Assembly: GCA_040235555.1 (NCBI GenBank)
Contig: JBECKZ010000263.1
Span: 1 to 28,439, forward strand
Source of the DNA: RI-92 sp040235555
GTDB lineage: Bacteria > Pseudomonadota > Gammaproteobacteria > UBA6429 > Thiohalophilaceae
DNA length: 28,439 nucleotides
Direction: 5' to 3'
Shown: piece after piece, positions 24,246-28,439 of the stretch
Position numbering within the stretch: the stretch's first letter is position 1
How the letters are laid out: the number at the start of each line of letters is the position of its first letter
Made by a program: the position numbers and the translations under genes
Notes under the pieces: model-generated
Told to the model about the DNA's origin: nothing
The model's input: only the letters and a program-made list of their open reading frames with translations
Databases searched by the model: none

Positions 24246-24629
24246 TTAGGCCGCCTCTTCCTCGTCTTCCTCGCGCTCGCGACGGAAGTCTTCACTACTG
24301 CCACGCTCATCGTCTTTCTTCATCAACGGTGAGGGCTCGGTGACAGTTTTGTCGCGTTTGAGGGTCATGTGCCGCAGCACGGCATCGTTGAAGCGGAAGG
24401 CACTCTCCAGCTCATCCAGTGCTTCTTTATCGCACTCGATGTTCATCAGCACGTAATGCGCCTTGTGGATCTTTTGAATGGTGTAAGCCAGTTGGCGGCG
24501 GCCCCAGTCTTCAAGGCGGTGGATCTTGCCACCCTTGCCTTCGATGTTCGCGCGATAACGCTCGATCATCCCGGGAACCTGTTCGCTCTGATCCGGATGG
24601 ACCAGAAACACGATTTCATAGTGTCTCAT
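24246..24629 (-). CDS. rpsF: 30S ribosomal protein S6
   Basis: The 127-aa product has MRHYEIVFLVHPDQSEQ, the WGRRQLAY stretch and a KAHYVLMNIECD strand. It ends in an acidic tail (DEEEAA), the kind of C-terminus on which RimK adds glutamates in E. coli. GAGAGGAAA precedes the ATG. It is the first gene of the rpsF-rpsR-rplI unit. Confidence 0.97.
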   Translation of the reverse strand: MRHYEIVFLVHPDQSEQVPGMIERYRANIEGKGGKIHRLEDWGRRQLAYTIQKIHKAHYVLMNIECDKEALDELESAFRFNDAVLRHMTLKRDKTVTEPSPLMKKDDERGSSEDFRREREEDEEEAA

Positions 24630-24693
24630 GCAATTTCCTCTCGGTTAACGCCCCCCGACCTGCGCGGTGGAGCAAGGAGTATCAAATTTTAAC

Positions 24694-24746
24694 CACCCGC
24701 TACGGGTGAGGCGCGAATTTTACAGGGAAATAAAGCAGGAAGGCAA
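24694..24746 (-). promoter_or_regulatory. rpsF promoter and leader hairpin
   Basis: On the minus strand TTGCCT (24741-24746) and TAAAAT (24717-24722) are 18 bp apart, about 90 nt upstream of rpsF. The transcript would begin almost directly with a hairpin of 6 bp and a 3-nt loop (24694-24708, CACCCG/CGGGTG). In many bacteria the rpsF leader holds an RNA element bound by the S6:S18 complex. Whether this leader is such an element cannot be told by eye. Confidence 0.55.
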
Positions 24747-24755
24747 ATTCAGGCT

Positions 24756-25508
24756 TTAGCCGGAATGGCGCTGACGTACGGCCTCGAACAGTGCCACCCC
24801 CGCCGTCACCGAGACATTGAGGCTTTCGACACTGCCCTGCATCGGCAAACTGGCGAGCAGATCACAGGTTTCGCGGGTCAGCCGGCGCAGGCCGCTACCT
24901 TCCGCGCCCAGGACCAGGGCCAATGGCCCCTGCAAATCGCAATCGTAAAGCGAGGTCGTCGCCTCCCCGGCCAGCCCCACACAGAAGACCTGCGCATCCT
25001 GAAGCTCGCGTAAACAGCGGGCCAGGTTGGTGACCTGGTAAAACGGTAGCACCTCGGCCGCACCACTGGCCACCTTGCTGACCGTGGCGGTCAGACCACA
25101 GGCACGATCACGCGGGACCACCACGCCATGTGCCCCCGCGGCATCGGCGCTGCGCAGACAGGCCCCCAGATTATGCGGGTCCGTTACGCCATCCAGGACC
25201 AGCCACAGCGATGGCACGGATAAGTGTGCCAGATCCCGCAATAAATCCTGTTCATTGCCGATGTGTGGCGGGCGTACCTGCGCCATCACGCCCTGGTGAT
25301 TGACCTCACCCAGTTGCTTGCTGAGCTGTTTGTCCGTCACGCGTTGCAGGGCAATCCCGTGGCGCTCGATTTCCTGGAGTAACTGACCCACCCGCTCATC
25401 GTGTTTACCCTGGACTATCGAGACACTCAAGACACGTTCGGGCGTGCGCTGCATCACTGCCTGTAAGGTATGCAGACCGTAGATGGTGTAATTGTTTAAC
25501 TTGCTCAT
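24756..25508 (-). CDS. rlmB: 23S rRNA (guanosine-2'-O-)-methyltransferase RlmB
   Basis: RlmB methylates the ribose of G2251 in the 23S P-loop. The 250-aa protein has a small N-terminal substrate domain (about 5-80) and a SPOUT/SpoU domain with motif 1 LDGVTDPHNLGACLRSADA (105-123), motif 2 LVLGAEGSGLRR (198-209) and motif 3 SLNVSVTAGVALFE (229-242). It starts 3 bp after rnr and is surely cotranscribed with it, as in many proteobacteria. Confidence 0.96.
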   Translation of the reverse strand: MSKLNNYTIYGLHTLQAVMQRTPERVLSVSIVQGKHDERVGQLLQEIERHGIALQRVTDKQLSKQLGEVNHQGVMAQVRPPHIGNEQDLLRDLAHLSVPSLWLVLDGVTDPHNLGACLRSADAAGAHGVVVPRDRACGLTATVSKVASGAAEVLPFYQVTNLARCLRELQDAQVFCVGLAGEATTSLYDCDLQGPLALVLGAEGSGLRRLTRETCDLLASLPMQGSVESLNVSVTAGVALFEAVRQRHSG

Positions 25509-25511
25509 GGC

Positions 25512-27893
25512 CTAGCGACGGCTTTTCTTTTTCCGGCCACTCGCCGTGCCCTTTTTCTTGCCACCATGCTGTTTGGACTTGCGTGTGCGTTTGCTCTCGT
25601 CCCTGGACTTGTGTTTTGCCCCAGAACGCTGTTTGGCGGACTGCTTCTTCTTGGATTTAGATTTACCAGTCGTGGTTTTGCCGCCACGGCGATTGCCGGT
25701 TGGACTATCAGCCATGGCTACCGGTTGTTTGTCCGTGAGTTCAAAATCGATTTTGCGCTCATCCAGATCGACCCGAGCCACCACGACCCGCACCGGATCG
25801 CCCAGGCGATAAATCTTGTTGGTCCGCTCACCGATCATGCGGTGATGGGTCGGATCATAGTGGTAATAATCCTGCCGCAGCGCTGTCACGTGCACCAGAC
25901 CCTCGACATAAATCTCGGACAACTCCACGAAGATACCGAAATTGGTCACCGAGGTGATGATGCCATCGTACTCGCTCCCGAGTTTATCCAGCATGTATTC
26001 ACACTTGAGCCAGTCAACTGCATCACGGGTGGCATCATCGGCACGGCGCTCGGTCATGGAACAGTGATCACCGAGGGATTCCATGTCGGTTTGACTGTAG
26101 GTAAAGGCGCTGAGCTTTTGTTTGCTCAGTAAATGCCGAATCGCGCGATGCACCAGCAGATCCGGGTAACGGCGAATCGGTGAGGTAAAATGCGCATAGG
26201 CCTCGAAGGCCAGACCGAAGTGCCCCAGGTTGTCCGCGCCATACATGGCCTGGCGCAGGCTGCGCAGTAATACGGTTTGAATCAAATGCGCATCATGCCG
26301 GCCCTTTACCTGTTCCAGCAGTTTGGCATAGTGCCTGGGTTCCGGCTCATCACCACCGCCCAGGTTAAGGCCAACCTCACCCAGAAATTCACGCAACTCG
26401 GTGAGTTTTTCCTGCCCCGGCGGTTCATGGTTGCGGTACAGGGCCGCGATCTCATGACTCTGCAGGTAATCGGCCGCCGCCACGTTAGCCATCAGCATGC
26501 ACTCTTCAATCAGACGATGGGCATCGTTACGTACCACGGGAATAATGCGTTCGATCTTGCGGTCTTCACCGAACACGATCCGTGTCTCGGTGCTTTCAAA
26601 ATCGATGGCCCCACGCTTGTTACGTGCAGCCAACAGGATCTTGAACAAGGCGTACAGGGTCTCCAGGTGCGGCACCAGATCGCGATACTGTTCACGCAAG
26701 CTGGCATCCTGCTTGACCAGCATGGCGGCGACCTTGTTGTAGGTCAGGCGCGCATGCGAGTGCATGATTGCCGGAAAGAATCGATATTTTTTCAGTGCCC
26801 CGGTCGGACTGATGTCCATCTCGCAGGCCATGCACAGGCGATCCATCTGAGGATTGAGTGAACACAGTCCATTGGAGAGGATCTCCGGCAACATCGGGAT
26901 AACCCGCTCGGGGAAATACACCGAATTACCGCGGTGCCGTGCCTCGGCATCCAGCGCAGTACCGGGTTTGACGTAGTGCGACACATCGGCAATGGCCACG
27001 ATCAAGCGATAGCCCTTACCCTTGCGTTCACAATACACGGCATCGTCAAAATCGCGGGCGTCCTCCCCGTCGATCGTCACCAGCGGCAATTGTGTCAGGT
27101 CCTCGCGCCCACGCTTGTCCTGTTCACGCACGAGTTCGTTGTAGGTTCGAATCTCAGCCTCGACCGCATCGGACCAGACCTGCGGCAGATCGTAGTTGCG
27201 GATGGCAATGTCGATCTCCATCCCGGGTGCCATGTGATCCCCCAGGATTTCGATCACCCGCCCGATGGCCTGGCGATTACGATTTGGGTATTCGATGAGC
27301 TCGACCGTCACGATTTGTCCGTGACGAGCGCCATGAAAATCCTCGCGTGGAATCAGCACGTCATGGGTAATGCGTTTGTTATCGACCACGACAAACCCCA
27401 CCCCCGCCTCGATAAACAGACGCCCGACCACGTGATGCACCCCGCGTTCGAGGATCTCCACAAGCACGGCTTCGCGTCGGCCGCGACGGTCCTGGCCGAT
27501 CTCACGGACCACGGCCCGATCGCCATGCATCAGGATCCGCATCTCGGACGCGGGTAAAAACAGATCATCCCCACCCTTGTCCGGCACGAGGAAGCCAAAG
27601 CCATTGGGATGAGCGATCACCCGCCCGGTAATGAGGTCGATCTTGCTGGCCAGGCAATACTGGCGGCGGCGGTTAAACAGAATCTGGCCATCCCGCTCCA
27701 TCGCGCGCAGGCGTCGATGTAGGGCCGTCTGCTGCTCCTCATCTTCAATATGCAGGGCTCGGGCAATCTCCTCCCGGCGCATAGGCACCCCGGTCTGCTC
27801 CAGCAGGCTGAGGATAAATTCGCGGCTGGGGATGGGATTCTCGTATTTGCTGGCTTCCCGCTCAGCGAAGGGGTCTTTTTTGCGTTTACTCAT
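25512..27893 (-). CDS. rnr: ribonuclease R
   Basis: RNase R is a processive 3'-5' exoribonuclease that degrades structured RNA and helps in tmRNA quality control. The 793-aa protein has an N-terminal winged helix (about 20-85), cold-shock domains (about 86-230) and an RNB catalytic domain with IDGEDARDFDDAV (274-286, metal-binding Asp). An S1 domain (about 640-725) and a Lys/Arg-rich tail (about 735-793) follow. I chose the ATG at 27893 because MSKRKKDPFAEREASKYENPI-type N-termini match E. coli RNase R. The frame is open 20 codons further, without family support. No ribosome binding site is evident. A TATATATA stretch (27911-27918) upstream may be the -10 region. Confidence 0.96.
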   Translation of the reverse strand: MSKRKKDPFAEREASKYENPIPSREFILSLLEQTGVPMRREEIARALHIEDEEQQTALHRRLRAMERDGQILFNRRRQYCLASKIDLITGRVIAHPNGFGFLVPDKGGDDLFLPASEMRILMHGDRAVVREIGQDRRGRREAVLVEILERGVHHVVGRLFIEAGVGFVVVDNKRITHDVLIPREDFHGARHGQIVTVELIEYPNRNRQAIGRVIEILGDHMAPGMEIDIAIRNYDLPQVWSDAVEAEIRTYNELVREQDKRGREDLTQLPLVTIDGEDARDFDDAVYCERKGKGYRLIVAIADVSHYVKPGTALDAEARHRGNSVYFPERVIPMLPEILSNGLCSLNPQMDRLCMACEMDISPTGALKKYRFFPAIMHSHARLTYNKVAAMLVKQDASLREQYRDLVPHLETLYALFKILLAARNKRGAIDFESTETRIVFGEDRKIERIIPVVRNDAHRLIEECMLMANVAAADYLQSHEIAALYRNHEPPGQEKLTELREFLGEVGLNLGGGDEPEPRHYAKLLEQVKGRHDAHLIQTVLLRSLRQAMYGADNLGHFGLAFEAYAHFTSPIRRYPDLLVHRAIRHLLSKQKLSAFTYSQTDMESLGDHCSMTERRADDATRDAVDWLKCEYMLDKLGSEYDGIITSVTNFGIFVELSEIYVEGLVHVTALRQDYYHYDPTHHRMIGERTNKIYRLGDPVRVVVARVDLDERKIDFELTDKQPVAMADSPTGNRRGGKTTTGKSKSKKKQSAKQRSGAKHKSRDESKRTRKSKQHGGKKKGTASGRKKKSRR

Positions 27894-27939
27894 GGATGCG
27901 AAGTTTACTTTATATATAGGTAAAAGGCCGAGATGAAAA

Positions 27940-27968
27940 TTGACAAGGCGCAAGCCTGCCGGTAAAGT
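27940..27968 (+). promoter_or_regulatory. promoter of tRNA-Leu
   Basis: A consensus -35 TTGACA (27940-27945) and TAAAGT (27963-27968) are exactly 17 bp apart. A G/C-containing discriminator follows, as is usual for stable-RNA promoters under stringent control. The leader holds a perfect 7-bp hairpin with a 4-nt loop (27985-27991 with 27996-28002), ending 6 nt before the mature tRNA 5' end. It may matter for RNase P processing. Confidence 0.75.
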
Positions 27969-28008
27969 TCGCAGCCTTATTGCTACCCGCCGACTGGCGG
28001 GTCAATAT

Positions 28009-28095
28009 GCCGAGGTGGTGAAATTGGTAGACACGCCAGCTTCAGGTGCTGGTTGGGGCAACCCAGTGGAGGTTCAAGTCCTCTCCTCGGCACCA
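28009..28095 (+). tRNA. tRNA-Leu (anticodon CAG)
   Basis: The 87-nt gene folds as a class II tRNA. The acceptor stem GCCGAGG (28009-28015) pairs with CCTCGGC (28085-28091), followed by discriminator A and an encoded CCA (28093-28095). The anticodon stem CCAGC/GCTGG encloses the loop TTCAGGT with anticodon CAG (28043-28045). A long variable arm (GGGGCAACCC) and the T loop GTTCAAGTC are present. It reads CUG, normally the commonest Leu codon. A tRNA-Leu next to rnr is also found in Pseudomonas. The 3' end is a typical attachment site for integrating elements, and an integrase begins 133 bp downstream. Confidence 0.98.
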
Positions 28096-28168
28096 TCATA
28101 ATAACTTCTTGATTTTCTTGTAAAAACCCCCGAAAAATAGCCTCATCAGGAGAGCTATTTACGCGCGT

Positions 28169-28210
28169 GGTATACAGCCTGGTACACATTTGTGTCCCAG
28201 CGCGTGTCCC
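28169..28210. repeat. four-site inverted array between tRNA-Leu and the integrase
   Basis: Two direct heptamers GGTATAC (28169) and GGTACAC (28181), 12 bp apart, face two copies of GTGTCCC (28192 and 28204), also 12 bp apart, across a 4-bp centre. The whole is a 19-4-19 inverted repeat with 13 of 19 positions matching. The inner 9-bp arms (28179-28187 with 28192-28200) match at 8 of 9. It lies just upstream of the integrase start and may be integrase or excisionase arm sites, or an autoregulatory operator. Confidence 0.65.
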
Positions 28211-28228
28211 TCCGGAACCGGGGGTTGC

Positions 28229-28439
28229 ATGAAATATCTAATCGAGCGCGGCGGCATTTTCTACTATCGCCGACGTATACCATCATCAATTCAGCCACAC
28301 TTCGGTGGCAAAAAAGTCATCAAAACGTCGCTCAAAACAGCGGACAAATTACAGGCAATATTGCGCGCTGCCGATATGCATAATACGTTTGAAAATCTTA
28401 TTTGGAAATTCCATCGCACGATGCCTGACATCAACGATT
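28229..28439 (+). CDS. tyrosine recombinase/integrase N-terminus, cut by the window end
   Basis: The frame is open from the ATG at 28229 to the window end (70 codons) with no stop. The start MKYLIERGGIFYYRRRIPSS and the following HFGGKKVIKTSLKTADK are typical of the N-terminal DNA-binding region of tyrosine integrases (the DUF6538-type start with a YxxRRxP core and an SLKT strand). A G-run lies 5 nt before the ATG and may serve as ribosome binding site. The catalytic R-H-R-Y domain lies beyond the window, so intactness is unknown. Its place 133 bp from a tRNA 3' end and its A/T-richer composition suggest the first gene of an island extending to the right. Confidence 0.82.
   Translation, partial: MKYLIERGGIFYYRRRIPSSIQPHFGGKKVIKTSLKTADKLQAILRAADMHNTFENLIWKFHRTMPDIND

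Noticed and set aside
25566..26861. Long open frames on the + strand opposite rnr
   Set aside because: They are antisense shadows of a well-conserved RNase R gene, with no ribosome binding sites or family features.

Overview
This window looks like chromosomal DNA from a gammaproteobacterium outside the Enterobacterales. The evidence is gene order recalled from Pseudomonas-like genomes: rpsP-rimM-trmD-rplS with xerD and dsbC downstream; ffh next to ypjD and corB; a PA4608-type PilZ gene next to radA; and tRNA-Leu / rnr-rlmB-rpsF-rpsR-rplI-dnaB-alr. No priB lies between rpsF and rpsR. Base composition is moderate by eye. I cannot name a genus, although a purple-sulfur or sulfur-oxidiser lineage would fit.

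Layout. 1-440: a 61-bp tandem repeat, a hairpin and a possible small leader ORF. 441-4676 (+): an AddA-type helicase/nuclease followed by the thioredoxin-TPR protein CnoX, ending at a strong bidirectional terminator. 4736-9092 (-): dsbC, xerD, ogt, a small DUF4156-like lipoprotein and a large periplasmic TPR protein. 9132-11208 (-): the trmD operon (rpsP-rimM-trmD-rplS) with its terminator. 11326-13479 (-): ffh and a metallo-beta-lactamase-fold hydrolase. 13784-17155 (+): ypjD, corB, a double-FHA protein and a PilZ protein. 17142-18500 (-): radA, overlapping the PilZ gene tail to tail. 18609-20806 (+): a TerC-family membrane protein with a fused PGPGW-like tail, and an unrecognised lipoprotein 2 bp behind it. 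20836-27893 (-): alr, dnaB, rplI, rpsR, rpsF, rlmB and rnr. 28009-28095 (+): tRNA-Leu(CAG) with its own promoter. 28229 to the end (+): the N-terminus of a tyrosine integrase cut by the window edge.

Most of the window is conserved housekeeping: translation and ribosome assembly, SRP targeting, replication, recombination and repair, RNA decay, oxidative folding and cell-wall precursor synthesis. The parts worth a second look are the edges and the accessory genes. The right edge looks like the boundary of a genomic island inserted at the 3' end of tRNA-Leu. An ordered set of four 7-bp sites, arranged as two direct pairs in inverted orientation, sits between the tRNA and the integrase. Other candidates are the TerC-PGPGW/lipoprotein pair, the FHA protein with degenerate phosphopeptide-binding residues beside the PilZ gene, a DnaA-box-like site inside the probable dnaB promoter, and a possible leader ORF coupled to addA. 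I saw no CRISPR array, insertion sequence, toxin-antitoxin pair or complete novel operon. The cargo of the putative island lies outside the window.
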